From assembly GCF_905475345.1 (NCBI RefSeq), contig NC_066588.1, positions 2,677,501 through 2,741,500 on the forward strand: DNA of 64,000 bases, in the 5' to 3' direction. Both the position numbers and the translations under genes were made by a program. This document shows positions 13,120-25,163 of the stretch, piece by piece (within the stretch, counting starts at the first letter, position 1; every line of letters starts with the position of its first letter). The notes beneath the pieces are model-generated. The model was not told where the DNA came from. It saw nothing but the letters and a program-made list of their open reading frames with translations, and did not search any database. The stretch comes from Vespula vulgaris. Lineage: Eukaryota; Arthropoda; Insecta; Hymenoptera; Vespidae.

Positions 13120-13975
13120 TTTCTCTTTCTCTTTGCTTCGTATGTATATAACATGATATTAAAAATGTTATTATCATTGTTGAATACTATTTTGTGATAT
13201 ATTATAACACTGTTGTATAACATATAATAATATATTATTATATATATTAACATTATTATATTACGACATATTATTATTATTATTATATATATATAGTAAA
13301 TATTATTGATACACTCTGTATACTATCGATCACTATACTATTATTATTAAATATTATTAACAACGATACTTCGCTCATGATATCTCTCGATCGAAATAAT
13401 GAAAATCGATCTACTTTCATAAAAGAAAAAAAGAAAAAGAAAAGAAAATTAAACAAATCAGAAAAATCCTTCTTTTCCAATCGGTCGACGAGGGATCCGA
13501 TTTTCATCGTACGTAATAACGAAAAAGTCAATGGATTTGAAGCTCTCGACGATATCGCGTTTCACCTCTAATCCGAGCATCTTCGTCCAACGAGGAACAT
13601 TCATAATCCACAATCCGTGTAAATCCAAACGAGCCATTCCGTTAGCCACCCCCTTTTCGTTTCTATCGTAAAAGAGGCTGGTACAAAGCAGAGAGCGAGT
13701 TGAAAAAAAAAAAGAAAAAAAGGAGAAAAAAAAGAAGGAAAGAAAAGAAAAGAAAAGAAAAGAAAAAAGAAATTGTAACGACGACGTGTTCCCTCCCCCT
13801 TCTCCATACCCTTACCCCTTACTCCTCATTCTCCTACCCACTCTCTCCCCAAACCCCTCTTTTTTCGCTCTTCACCTTTCTTCCTTTACATTTTGCACAG
13901 TTGGTTTCACCAGGACTACTTTCAAAGAGAATTTCAAACAGCGAGAGAAAGAGAGATAAAGAGAGATAAAGAGAA

Positions 13976-13978
<3 letters not shown>
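12199..13978. other. Noncoding DNA with microsatellites
   Basis: Includes (GA)-rich 12475-12520, (TA)n(TGTA)n near 12770-12825, (CT)n at 13081-13112, ATT-rich DNA 13200-13350 and purine-rich 13700-13770. A 59-codon minus frame (13458-13637) is non-repetitive (MARLDLHGLWIMNVPRWTK...) but unrecognised. Confidence 0.5.
13081..13112. repeat. (CT)n microsatellite
   Basis: About 16 CT units. Confidence 0.95.

Positions 13979-14026
<48 letters not shown>
13979..14026. repeat. (GA)n microsatellite
   Basis: About 24 GA units. Confidence 0.95.
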
Positions 14027-14028
<2 letters not shown>

Positions 14029-14396
14029 ATGAAAGAAAAGAAAAAAAAATCTGGAGTCTTTCTCCGCACGGAGAAAATGGCCTTACCCTACGGGAAAATG
14101 GATAAAGTCATTTTAATACGAAGAAATTCGATTGTGTTTCACGTAGCAAATATGCCAAGCATTTTGTATATCGCTCGAGGATAGAAAGAAACTATGAAAG
14201 AAAAATCAGGAATTTTGTCGAAAAACAAGAAAAGGTGTAGGTATTATCATATGTATATATGTGTGTGTGTGTGTATGTATGTATGTGTGTGAGGGTGTAC
14301 ATATATGTATTTCGACAATAGCAATGTTATCTTTACTATTTACCACGGAGTATTTAAATTTTGTAAAATATGAACAAAGTACAAATGTGTACTATT

Positions 14397-14403
<7 letters not shown>

Positions 14404-14448
<45 letters not shown>
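14404..14448. repeat. (TA)n microsatellite
   Basis: About 22 TA units. A (GT)n(GTAT)n tract lies upstream at 14258-14290. Confidence 0.95.
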
Positions 14449-14451
<3 letters not shown>

Positions 14452-15361
14452 AGAATAGTATAATAATTTACATATTAAACATTATCCATTTAAATGCATA
14501 TATCTCTCTATAGGCAAAAATTTTCTGTCCATCGTAGAATCATGCACGTGAGAAGTATATATATACATGCGCGAAACAAGAATCAAAAATTCCACTTTCC
14601 GAAAAAAAGCATGTCTTCCACCGGGCAAATGCAAAATGAATTCTCCCTGTTTTATGCAAAGAACATGAAGCGAGAATACTACATATGTGCATGTATGTAT
14701 ATGTCTAACACCATGCACGTAAATACATATACGTAGTTAGGTACACGTGTTACGTATATAAAATATACAAAAATGTTCATCTAGGTCAAAACATTTTATC
14801 CTTTTATCCAAAATATCATTTGTTACGAATATCTTCAGAAAAAAAAAGAAAAAGAAACGAAGAAAAAGAGAAAAGAAATATGAAACTAACAGATTTATTT
14901 GATGATAATATTATCATCGATTTTGATTATCGATTATATTTATGTAATCGTAATATTATTATCGATTCTGATTAATCGAAAATAAATCACGTGGTAAGTC
15001 GCCCGAGGAAAATTATTCTAATTAACAAAAGGCGAGATAGACAATGGACATTTCTCTCATTTCTACGAATTCTTCTACATGAATTTTCATTTTAAAAAAT
15101 TCTTCGAATTGTGACTAACGAATTAAAGAGAGAAAAATCAAATCGACATTTTGGTAATTACATAGATTTTTAACATGCTCGTAAATGTTTTACAAGTTAA
15201 ACCAAAAGTTTTCAGTTTATTTTAAAAATCAACTATATTTTTTTCGTTTTACATTTGAACTCGTAGTTTTAGAATTTGAAGAGAAGAAAAATTAGTTTAA
15301 AAAATCTCGAAAATTGAGTAATTGATTTTTAAAATCTCCTGGAAACTTTTGATCTACCTTG

Positions 15362-15368
<7 letters not shown>
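14449..15368. other. AT-rich noncoding DNA
   Basis: Nothing recognised, apart from a 45-bp step duplication at 14899-14985 (AATATTATCATCGATT / AATATTATTATCGATT). Confidence 0.5.

Positions 15369-15411
<43 letters not shown>
15369..15411. repeat. (AT)n microsatellite
   Basis: About 21 AT units, followed by (GT)/(GTAT) units. Confidence 0.95.
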
Positions 15412-15414
<3 letters not shown>

Positions 15415-15904
15415 GTGTGTATGTATGTATAATACAAAATCTATACGTATATCTATACATATATCTACCTCTATCTCTCTATCTCTATTTTTCTTGAAAA
15501 GATCGTCGACGCTTGAAATTCCTCGTGAAATCTATCTCTTTCAGATGGTTGAGACCTTTCGATTCGAATTTTTCCAGGTACAACTCGCAGGTGAAATATA
15601 TCCCTGCGATAACTGAGTTATAACCTAAGTTACGTATAGGAAAATCGTGTATGAAAGAAAGAAAGAAAAGAAAACAAAAATTATATCAAAGAAGAATAAA
15701 TGCATCCTCGTATGATCAGAATGTTCTTTCTTATTTGCAATAAAAATAATAAAAAAAAGAAAAAGAAAAGAAAAAGAAATAAAAAAGATTTATACATAGA
15801 GATATATTTTACGAAATTGTCGATAAGAAAAAAGAAAGAAAAGACAAGAAATAGTAAAAAAAAAATTGTGACTAAAATTTATAACTAAAATTAATAGACA
15901 CGCA

Positions 15905-15914
<10 letters not shown>

Positions 15915-15956
<42 letters not shown>
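15915..15956. repeat. (AT)n microsatellite
   Basis: About 20 AT units. Confidence 0.95.
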
Positions 15957-15959
<3 letters not shown>

Positions 15960-16462
15960 ATATAAATATACCCGACAAATACATACACGTTGTACGTATC
16001 TAAACATGAATAGATTGAATCCAACCAAGCAACATACATTTTTCCAACTCACCTCGACAAAAATACAATTTGCCAAGGAGCATCCGAACGTTTTCTCTTA
16101 TCCTTCATTCTATCTGTTTCGCGAATCTTTATCTGGGTGAAAAAAAGAAAAAGAAAGAAATGAAAGAAAAACAGAAAGAATGAAAGAAAAAAATTAAAAA
16201 ACAAAAAGGAAAAGAAAGAAAAGAACGAGAGAAAAAAAAGGAAAGAACGAGAATAACAAGAACCTACGAGTTGACGCATTGTTGGACCCTCCTAAGTACG
16301 AACAATTTATTCTAGACGGTCCCTTTTATAAAAATAATAAGACACGCGTTTGCGAGTAGTATGACGCCCCTTATATCACTTGACAAATACGATTCGTCAC
16401 AAACCGTCTACGTCTCTGCGTTTCTTCTTTCTACTGAAAGACAGAAACCATTGCAAAGAAAA

Positions 16463-16465
<3 letters not shown>
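15957..16465. other. Noncoding DNA, purine-rich
   Basis: Bases 16135-16260 are an AAAG-rich tract. An acceptor-like GTTTCTGTCTTTCAG exists on the minus strand near 16435, but every frame after it closes quickly. Confidence 0.45.

Positions 16466-16530
<65 letters not shown>
16466..16530. repeat. (GA)n microsatellite
   Basis: About 32 GA units. Confidence 0.97.
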
Positions 16531-16534
<4 letters not shown>

Positions 16535-17061
16535 AACAATAACGAACGTGTTTCTCGAACCGTGTCCGAGCTTAAGCTCTCTACTCTTGGCAAGCAAAAT
16601 GTATTTCCTAGGCGCGGATAAATTAGAACTTTTCTCGTTTCCCCGTCGCTAAAAGAGTTACGGCGTTTCTTCTCAACTTCTTATACGGGACGGATCAGCT
16701 TTTGTAGTGGAACGAACAAGATTCCTCCAATGACGTTGTCGTTAAACGAGAAAATAATAAAAAAGACCATGGATGGCCTTTGAAACATTTTCATTGAAGG
16801 TGCACGTACACGTAAACATACGATATATATATATATATATATATAATACATTTTGCAAGTAAGTATATATATATGTGTGTGTGTATGTACTCAATGGATT
16901 TACTTGAATGCACTTAAGAATTTCAAGACCTTAACATGTCAACGACTTTGACATCGTATCGTAATAGGGAACGGTTAGTCACGCGCATCCATTAAGTCGA
17001 CTCACGATCGAAATCGCATATTCACGTGTGCGACTTAACGACGTGTCTGTATTACGTACAC

Positions 17062-17062
<1 letters not shown>
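16531..17062. other. Noncoding DNA
   Basis: Non-repetitive at 16535-16800, then (TA)n at 16823-16844. No frame is convincing on either strand. Confidence 0.45.
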
Positions 17063-17128
<66 letters not shown>

Positions 17129-17130
17129 TA
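17063..17130. repeat. (AT)n(TGTA)n compound microsatellite
   Basis: About 19 AT units passing directly into seven TGTA units. The same compound order recurs at 11832, 12790 and 25571. Confidence 0.95.
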
Positions 17131-17719
17131 TATTCTACGAAGGAATCTTCACGAAGGAGACCGACGATCTCTCGTGTCCTCTCTCGTCACGGTTCGTCCA
17201 AATGCGACAATGGCCGGAACGATATATATAAAAAAAGGAAAGAAAAAGAATACAACGAAAAAAAAATCTTTCTTATCGATGTCCGACGTCGAGAAAATAA
17301 CAGGACGAACACAATGAACACGATAGTACGACCCCACCCTCTTCTTTTTTTCCCTTTCTCCTTTTTCCTTTTCCTTTTCTTTTCTTTTTTCCTTCGCGAG
17401 TAAAATATTTCTTTAATCGAATCTTTATACCGAAGAATAATTCATTGTTAACCTCTCGTGTTGTATATAAAATAATAATTATTTATTATATCGATAATAA
17501 CGTGATTTAATATTTTTCGTATGCGAAAAAAAAAAGAAGCAAAATCGAACGAAACAAATCGGAATTTTACTTTGTTGTGCGAAATGTTGAAAATTAAATT
17601 ACAACGACAAAGAGGTAAACAAAAAAGAGAGAGAGAATACAATCTCGTAGCTTTGGTTTTTTTTTTTTTTATTTACTTAATGAGTTAATTTACAAGGACG
17701 TATACGAGTTTACAGTTTG

Positions 17720-17724
<5 letters not shown>

Positions 17725-17760
<36 letters not shown>
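17725..17760. repeat. (TA)n microsatellite
   Basis: About 18 TA units. Confidence 0.95.
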
Positions 17761-17763
<3 letters not shown>

Positions 17764-18252
17764 CTACAGCGTCGTACACATCTCTGCGTATATACATATA
17801 CGCGCGTATACGCACACAGATAGAGAGATTCGTCCGAATGATGTACAACCCATAGACGAGGGTGTAGCAATCAAACGATAACGACTCGTTATTAACGAGC
17901 GACCCGTACAAAACCTCGAAGCACCGATAAACATCGATGACACGTCGACATCCGCCAGGATAACTCGACGAGTCGAAAAAAAAAAGATAAAAGGAAAAAA
18001 AGGAGGAAAAAAAAAAGAAAAAAGAAAAAAGAGCTCTCGACAGTTTGCGCAGTAAAATGAGCGGCTAATTACGAGGGGACTCGCCTAAAAGTTAATGAAA
18101 AGCAATTAGCGCGTCGAATTCGCCATGCCTGTTTTTAGCATTTGTCGCATTGCAGAATATCACAGGATACTCGTTAACGATAAACTCGATACCTTTCTAT
18201 TGTGGAAAATTATTGAGACTATTTCGAGACTAATTCGACTGATTATATTACC
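17761..18252. other. Noncoding DNA; homeodomain-type words at 18055-18165
   Basis: Bases 17765-17960 and 18040-18170 are non-repetitive. The latter holds TAATTA (18066-18071), GTTAATG and CAATTAG (about 18103) in GC-mixed DNA, the look of a conserved enhancer. Function is inferred from motif content only. Confidence 0.35.
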
Positions 18253-18296
18253 GTTATTATTATTATTATTATTAGTAGTAGTAGTAGTAGTAGTAT
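18253..18296. repeat. (ATT)n(AGT)n compound repeat
   Basis: Seven ATT units passing into seven AGT units. Confidence 0.9.
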
Positions 18297-18367
18297 TGCA
18301 ATAAAAATTGAGAGGCATTGTGTAGACTTTTATTTGAAAAAGAAAGGATACAAGAAAAAGAGAAAAA

Positions 18368-18371
<4 letters not shown>

Positions 18372-18402
<31 letters not shown>
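18372..18402. repeat. (TG)n microsatellite
   Basis: About 15 TG units. Confidence 0.95.
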
Positions 18403-18405
<3 letters not shown>

Positions 18406-18989
18406 GAATTTTTAATAAATGCTATTTGCAAATAATTCGAATACTTGGAATACGATAATAAAAAAAATTCAATCACTAACATCGAATTATTAATTCAATA
18501 ATACCGAGCTATAAGGAAATCAGCCAAAGTCTTACTAAATCGATTTCAATGAGACCCGTGTTACTTTTATTATAAAAGAGAAATAAATAAAGAAGAAATA
18601 AAAAGAAAATTAAAAAGAAATAAAAAGCAGAATAGAGACAGGAAAAAATATTAATCGACTCGTGATATATAAAATGGGTGACAATTAAAACTAATTCGTA
18701 TAATTTGTCCTTCTATACATAGACGTATATTCTCAATAATAAAAAAAAAAAGAAAAAGAAAGAAAATTTTCAATCACGATATCAATTAATATCGGATCAA
18801 CGATAAAATAATATATAAAGTTTAAACAAAATAAATTGTTCCAACTGATTAACAAAGTTCAATTTACTATCGAGTTTGAATATTCATATAGGATAAAAAA
18901 TTCGATGATATAATACTTATATATATATACACACACACACATATATATACACGTATTATACAGGGTGCATATATATATACAGGTATATA

Positions 18990-19340
18990 TAGAAAGCTTG
19001 AAAAGCGATCCGATTTCGTATTTGAATCGGGAGAAACGAAACGGCGTCGTGCGAAACGGCCGATGAAAGACGCAACTTGATTCCTGAATTTTCCAAAGCT
19101 CGAACTCATCCTCAGTTGGGCTCGCTTATCCGAGCAAATTGCTCGGGCTATCGTACCAAGAGAAGTAGCAAGCCAAACCCCGTATATATACAAGCCGGCA
19201 GGTAGTCGTCTAGTTTACTCGAAACGAACGATATGCTTTCAATTCGCACGAACGAGAAACGTTTTCCCTTCTTTGACGTCAAGAAAATGAGCTTTTCATT
19301 TTCACTGGGCACCGCAGTGCACCGCACTGCACCGTATCAA
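18990..19340. other. Complex CpG-rich block, function unknown
   Basis: A non-repetitive island in AT-rich DNA. It contains a perfect inverted repeat CCGAGCAAATTGCTCGG (19130-19146), a TATATATA word (19183-19190) in GC-mixed flanks, and a three-fold 10-bp repeat GCACCGCAGT/GCACCGCACT/GCACCGTATC (19309-19338). A 108-codon minus frame crosses it but ends in a TA-repeat and is unrecognised. It may be a promoter or enhancer. Confidence 0.35.
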
Positions 19341-19399
19341 CACAGGCTCGCTTCGACCGATTTTAACAAAATGAAATACGATTTTTTGTTCCTTTTTAT

Positions 19400-20440
19400 T
19401 TTTTCTTAATAATTAAATATAAAAAAAATAATAATTCATCAACGATATTAATTAACATTCGCGATATTATAATTAAAATATTTTTTTTTTCTTACTTTAA
19501 TCCTCGCACGTCGTCGTTCTTCCTCGATCTCGATGAAATTAAATCGATCGATATTTTTCATTTATTTTTTATAATACTTAAGTAAAATAAAGTATAAATG
19601 AATCAAACGTTTAGATTTCTTATCGACGATATTAATCTTATCAATCGTACTTTTTATTTCATTTTCATTTTCACTCGTCGTCCTTTTGATTCCGAAAAAA
19701 ATGCAATTGACCGATATTTTGCTTCTATTCCTTTTAACGTTTAAATAAAATTAAAAAAAAAGAGAGAGAGAGAGAAAAAGAAAAGAAAAAAGTGAATCGA
19801 ACGTGTTAATTTTTCTTATCAACAACATTAATCTTATCAATCGTCTCCACGATTTATGATTGAAAATATTTTATTTCCATTTTCACTCTCGTCGTTCTTT
19901 CCCGATCCTAGCAAAATGAGATTGATCGATGCTTTCCTTTTATTTCCATTAATACCTAAGTAAAATAAAAAATAAATGAATCAAACGTTTAGATTTCTTA
20001 CCAACAATATTAATCTTATCAATCGCCCTCACGATTTATGATCGAAAATATTTTATTTCTATTTTCACCTTCGCCGTCCTTTCCCGATCCTAGCAAAATG
20101 AAATTGATCGATACTTTCCTTTTATTTCCGTTAATACTCAAGTGAAAAAAAAAAAAAAAGAAAAAAATGAATCAGACGTTTAAGTTTTTTATCAACAATA
20201 TTAATCTTATCGATCACCGTCGCGATTTATTATTAAAATATTTTATTTTAATCTTCGCTCGTCGTCTTTCTGACCGTAAAAATATATAATAGATCATTTC
20301 GATATTTATTTAATTTATTTCATTATTTTTGTTTAATAAATAAAGAAACATCAACAGCGTTAAGATTTCTTATAGAGATCATTCGTCGAATCTTATCAAT
20401 CATCCTCACGATATATGACTAAAATATTTTATAAGAATTT
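19400..20440. repeat. Divergent tandem satellite-like array, unit about 185 bp, five to six copies
   Basis: The anchor ATTAATCTTATCAATC (or a variant) recurs at 19447, 19631, 19827, 20009, 20200 and about 20386, giving steps of 184, 196, 182, 191 and 186 bp. Each unit also shares ATGAATCAAACGTTTAGATT, TTTCTTATCAACAATATT, CACGATTTATGA, AAAATATTTTATTT, TTCACTCTCGTCGTTCTT, GATCCTAGCAAAATGA and TTGATCGATRCTTTCCTTTT. The three central units are the most alike. The outer ones are diverged. The array ends in (TC)n. Confidence 0.87.
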
Positions 20441-20446
20441 CGTGCT

Positions 20447-20447
<1 letters not shown>

Positions 20448-20494
<47 letters not shown>

Positions 20495-20496
20495 TT

Positions 20497-20519
<23 letters not shown>
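20448..20519. repeat. (TC)n microsatellite
   Basis: Long interrupted TC run directly after the 185-bp array, then (TCTA)n. Confidence 0.95.
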
Positions 20520-20531
<12 letters not shown>

Positions 20532-21627
20532 ATTTATTTCTATTCTTGTCTCTTTCCCTCTATCTCTCTGTGCCAAACATATTGTACTTAAACATCGAAA
20601 TTGTTCGTTTTTACGAAAGGAAGCACGTATTCCGAATAAAATATCTTAAGATCGTCTGTCAGACTCTCCGAGCACGATTTTCTTCTTCTACTTCTACATT
20701 TTTGTGATCGTATATATGTACATACTCTCTCTCTCTCTCTCTCCCTCTCTCTTCCTCTGATCTATACACACACACACACACACACATATGTATATGTATA
20801 TATACGCAATATATATAATTCTCTTTGTGTGAAAGGATTCGTAGGCAGATGTGAGAAGAATGTAGAAACTTCAAAAGAGAAGCTCGACTTCACCGTTACT
20901 ATTATACGTGAAAAAGAAAGAGAAAAAGAGGAAGAGAGAAAGAGAGAGAAAGAGAGAAAGGCAGAGTCTCCGGTGAATGGCATCGATCGATCGACTTTGA
21001 AATTTGAAAGTCAAAAGTTCGAAAGATCGTAGATGTTGTAAAATAATACTTCAAACAGAATGAAACGATGTTGAATTATATATTAACAATTATTTATATC
21101 AAATATTGTGTATATCGGTCAGTTGAAAAATTAAAAAAGAAATTATATCTACATATATTATATATTATTAAGTAAATGAAATTTCATTTAACAAGATACA
21201 TTTTACGTGTATCCAATCTTCACGTTCTTTCATTTTCTCTACCACAAAGTTCTCAACATACTCGCGATTAATCTCGAATCATGAACACCACATTCTCGAT
21301 AAGCACGAAATATGTAATCCAGCCGATAATCGATCGACATTTTTAATATTACCGCAATTCAACGCTTCGTTCTTCTTTTCGTCGCGTCGACACTTTCGAA
21401 ATTGCAATATCTTGGTTAGCACGGCTCATATCGATTTCGCGAATCGATTTCGATAAAGCTAAAGTGAGACAGCCGGTGTCGAATTAATCCGAAAGTTTAT
21501 CGTATCGACCAAAGCGCGAGCTAGCTCTTCGCGAAACAAAATCCAGATATAGAAGCTTACTTGTGGGAAAAAAAAAATACATAAAAAAGAACGAGAAAAA
21601 AGAAGAAAAGAAAATTTCATTCGATCG

Positions 21628-21632
<5 letters not shown>
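20520..21632. other. Noncoding DNA
   Basis: (CT)n at 20725-20755, (CA)n at 20766-20786, GA-rich 20910-20960. Bases 21210-21560 are non-repetitive and CpG-containing but have no supported frame. Confidence 0.45.

Positions 21633-21682
<50 letters not shown>
21633..21682. repeat. (TC)n microsatellite
   Basis: About 25 TC units. Confidence 0.95.
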
Positions 21683-21685
<3 letters not shown>

Positions 21686-22403
21686 TCTCTTTCCTAAGAA
21701 TAACGAAAAGAAAAATAAATTCATTTCTATAGGAACTGAAAGAGAGAAATGATATTAATTATTTTTCAAAGGAATTAACGGGGAAAAAGGGAGATAATAA
21801 ATTTTCGCATTCAAAGGAGAATTTAAGTGAAAAAGAAAGAAAGAAATTCGTGTTTAAGGGTATTAATATATAAAAAAAAGAATTAATAAATAAATAAAAA
21901 AATAATAAAAATAAAAAAATAGAGAGAAAGAGAACAGAGAAAGAAGAAGAAAAAGAAATTTTATTTCGAAGTTATTCAGAAAAAAAAAAAAAAAAAGAAA
22001 AGAAAAAAGGAATAAATTCCATGCCGAAGTAATTGAGAGAAATGAAATGTAAATAAATTCTTTCTTGAAGTAATTAAAAGAGGGAGAAAGAAAAACGAAT
22101 AAACAAAAAATCGAAAACAAATTCAATCGCTTTTGAAGATGCTGCTACTTTCCATTCGGATTTTCTTGGTTGAAGATTTTTCTTTTTTTTTTTTTTTCTT
22201 TTTTTTCTTTTAAATGGACGATCAAATTTCAATCAATGGTGATCATTGATGATCAGAGATATAAGAGAAAAGAATGATGAGAACAAATCCTGTTTAAAGC
22301 TCGGGTATATAATAAAATTGAGAAGGATAAAATCGGGGTGACGTAGAGGCCAAGGCCTCGGATCTTCTTTGGATCGCCACAGGAACTTTTCGTCCTACGT
22401 CCT

Positions 22404-22406
<3 letters not shown>
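21683..22406. other. Noncoding DNA
   Basis: A-rich purine DNA to about 22130, poly(T) at 22175-22210. Bases 22300-22405 are non-repetitive, with GAGGCCAAGGCCTCGG, an imperfect inverted repeat near 22346. No gene. Confidence 0.45.

Positions 22407-22449
<43 letters not shown>
22407..22449. repeat. (AT)n microsatellite
   Basis: About 21 AT units. Confidence 0.95.
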
Positions 22450-22450
<1 letters not shown>

Positions 22451-22547
22451 TCGATTATACCGTATATATTTATACGTGGCCATTGACACAGTTCTATCGA
22501 ATTACTCGTCGGCCCGCAAAATATTAGCTACGCCTTATATACTACAA

Positions 22548-22607
22548 GGAAGAAGAAGAAGAAGATAAAGAAGAAGAAGAAGAAGAAGAAGAAGAAGAAG
22601 AAGAAGA
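22548..22607. repeat. (GAA)n trinucleotide repeat
   Basis: About 20 GAA units with one GATAAA interruption. Confidence 0.93.
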
Positions 22608-23163
22608 GAGAAAGAGAGAGGAGAGCCGGTACGACAACGACTGGCTTTGAAAGCCACGTATTACGTTGCCTAGCTGGCTATTATAACGGATATTTGCGGT
22701 CTATGGTGGACTTGAATTTATTCCTTTCTTCTTGCATGCCCGAATAACGATGCACAGAGAAAAGTTCACTAATGAGATAAATTCATAGATCGGAACTTCC
22801 CCTTTCTTTTTTCGATCAATCATCCCTTTTTCTTTTCTTCTTTTTTTTTCCTTTTTTTCTTTCTTTCTTCTGTAGATATCCATTAGATTGTTTTTCTTTT
22901 TTTCTTTTTTATTTTTTTTTACATTTTTTATTTTAGTCAATTTAATCATTGCAAAAGCGAAGGGATTCTTTCTTAAACTACGAATCTTATATTATTTTTG
23001 AATGAATGTTATTATATATCGAGTTATACGGGTTCTATCGCAATGATATTATTTATATCGAGATGAGTATTAAGCTTCAAATGGTTTTGATTAAAAATAT
23101 CGTTTTGTAGGAAGAGAATATCGTTAACACTTGCGAGTAATTATAATCACAAATTTCGTAACT

Positions 23164-23167
<4 letters not shown>
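22608..23167. other. Noncoding DNA
   Basis: Bases 22625-22720 are non-repetitive and CpG-containing. Then a T-rich stretch (22800-22940) and AT-rich DNA. Nothing recognised. Confidence 0.45.

Positions 23168-23206
<39 letters not shown>
23168..23206. repeat. (TA)n microsatellite
   Basis: About 19 TA units. Confidence 0.95.
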
Positions 23207-23208
<2 letters not shown>

Positions 23209-24123
23209 AATGGATAATATGGAACCTGAAATATTTAATAATTTTCTTTCTTCGTAATCTGCAATATGTTGGTATTAAAACATGAATAATATAAATACGA
23301 ACAATTTCAACAACGATCGACTCTTTCTACGTGTAATGTAAAATATAGCAAAAGGAAAGAAACAAATACAAAATGATTTGAGAATAATACGAAATTATTT
23401 TTTCGAAGGAATTATGAAAAGAAAGAAATAAATAAAATAAATCCTTGTCGAAAGGAATTAAACAAAAAAAAAGAAAGAAAAGAAAGAACGAAACAAGTAG
23501 GAAATTTTGTATCGAAATTATCAAAAAGAAAAAGAAAGAAAGAAAAGTAACTAATTCAACTGGTATAGATAATTTCAAAGCTCTCTGTATGTCGGACGAA
23601 TACGCGGGAAATTCAAAAAATGTTAACCGGAAAAGGAAACAACTTTGGTACTGCTTCTGCGGTACGCCTTCTGAACTTTATCATCAGCTCGTAGCAAATG
23701 TCAAACGGTATGCACGATAAAGTCTCAACGTAATGTCCCGACAAAGTTTCCTCCCGGTTGAAACTTGCGATTTTCAACTCGGCGAATCTTCTTGCACGCG
23801 GTTCCGTATATTTCTATGTAAGTACGTACGTAGATACTTACATATACAGAGAAGTAAGTACTACGTACCTATATAACGTAATATATAGTTGAGAGTGGTA
23901 TACATGAATGCACCTATACTACATCTGATACCTCTACCGACCTACGTACAAATATACAGACATAGCGTTTCATACTAGGATATATAAAATGAAAAGTTAA
24001 GTAGAAACGAAAACGTCGAATAACACGAATGCGAATGACTGAAAGAACGAATATACGAGAGAAAAATCTTTAAGTAGAAAATGACGATTTTTAAGGATCT
24101 CTCCTTTTACCAAAGAAACAAAA
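23207..24123. other. Noncoding DNA with one complex stretch
   Basis: A plus frame ending at 23720 has a non-repetitive tail (KALCMSDEYAG..., WYCFCGTPSELYHQLVANV). I recognise no family and see no clear acceptor. Bases 23720-23820 are non-repetitive. Confidence 0.35.
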
Positions 24124-24126
24124 ATA

Positions 24127-24188
<62 letters not shown>
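24124..24188. repeat. (ATT)n trinucleotide repeat
   Basis: About 21 uninterrupted units. Confidence 0.96.
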
Positions 24189-24307
24189 TGTAAAAGTTAT
24201 TAACAAATAAAACTCTTTTCAAAGTAATGTTACACGATATAGGTAGATATTTCGGAAAGTGTGAAAACATTAAAGTGGAAGAAATGAAGAAGAAGGGAGA
24301 AAAAGAG

Positions 24308-24361
<54 letters not shown>
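24308..24361. repeat. (AAAG)n tetranucleotide repeat
   Basis: About 13 units. Confidence 0.95.
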
Positions 24362-25081
24362 TACTTAGGTATTTATATATAAACGCAGAAAGAGAGAGAG
24401 AGAAAGAGAGAGAGAGGACCTTTCAAAAAAAAAAAAAAGAAAGAAAAGGAAAGGAAAGAAGAAAATCATGAGATGATAGGAGTGGGAGAAGCTGGGAGGG
24501 GAGGGGGGTAAAGAAAAAAAAGAAAGAAAAAAAAACTGGCGCGAAGCGGATTTATTCTAGTTTCCATCCGGGATAGATTCTAAGGACCATTTCAATCCCG
24601 AAAAAAAAAGAAAAGAAGGAAAAAAAAAAAGAAAAAAACGGAAACTTTCGTTCAAGCTCGTCCCGTTTCCCGCATTAAATTAATGAATTGCATTGTCGGT
24701 TGAAATCAACGAATCGTACCTTCTCTCTCTCTCTCTCTCTCTCCTCTCTCTCTTTCCCTCTTTTTTCTCCTCCCCAAATCGCTGGCACATAATCACGATT
24801 CGCCAGGAAAACTTTCGACCCTTTCTATTGTCAGATCAACACAAAGCCGCCTCGTTAACCGTGCCAGTTAAATTGTTTCGACGATGCGATCAAACTTTTA
24901 AAGTATTTTGGAAAGAGAGAAATAGAAAGAGAAAGAGAGAGAGAGGGGGAGAGAAAGAGAGAAGAAGAATGAGAAGAAGAGAGAAAAAGTGAACGAGAGA
25001 GAGAGAGAGAAAGAAAGAGTGAAAATGGAATTTCGTGAAAAGCGCAAACGCGCGTGCATTTCCCTGCGGTTTTGCATTCCC

Positions 25082-25086
<5 letters not shown>

Positions 25087-25159
<73 letters not shown>
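25087..25159. repeat. (TC)n microsatellite
   Basis: About 36 TC units. Confidence 0.97.
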
Positions 25160-25163
<4 letters not shown>

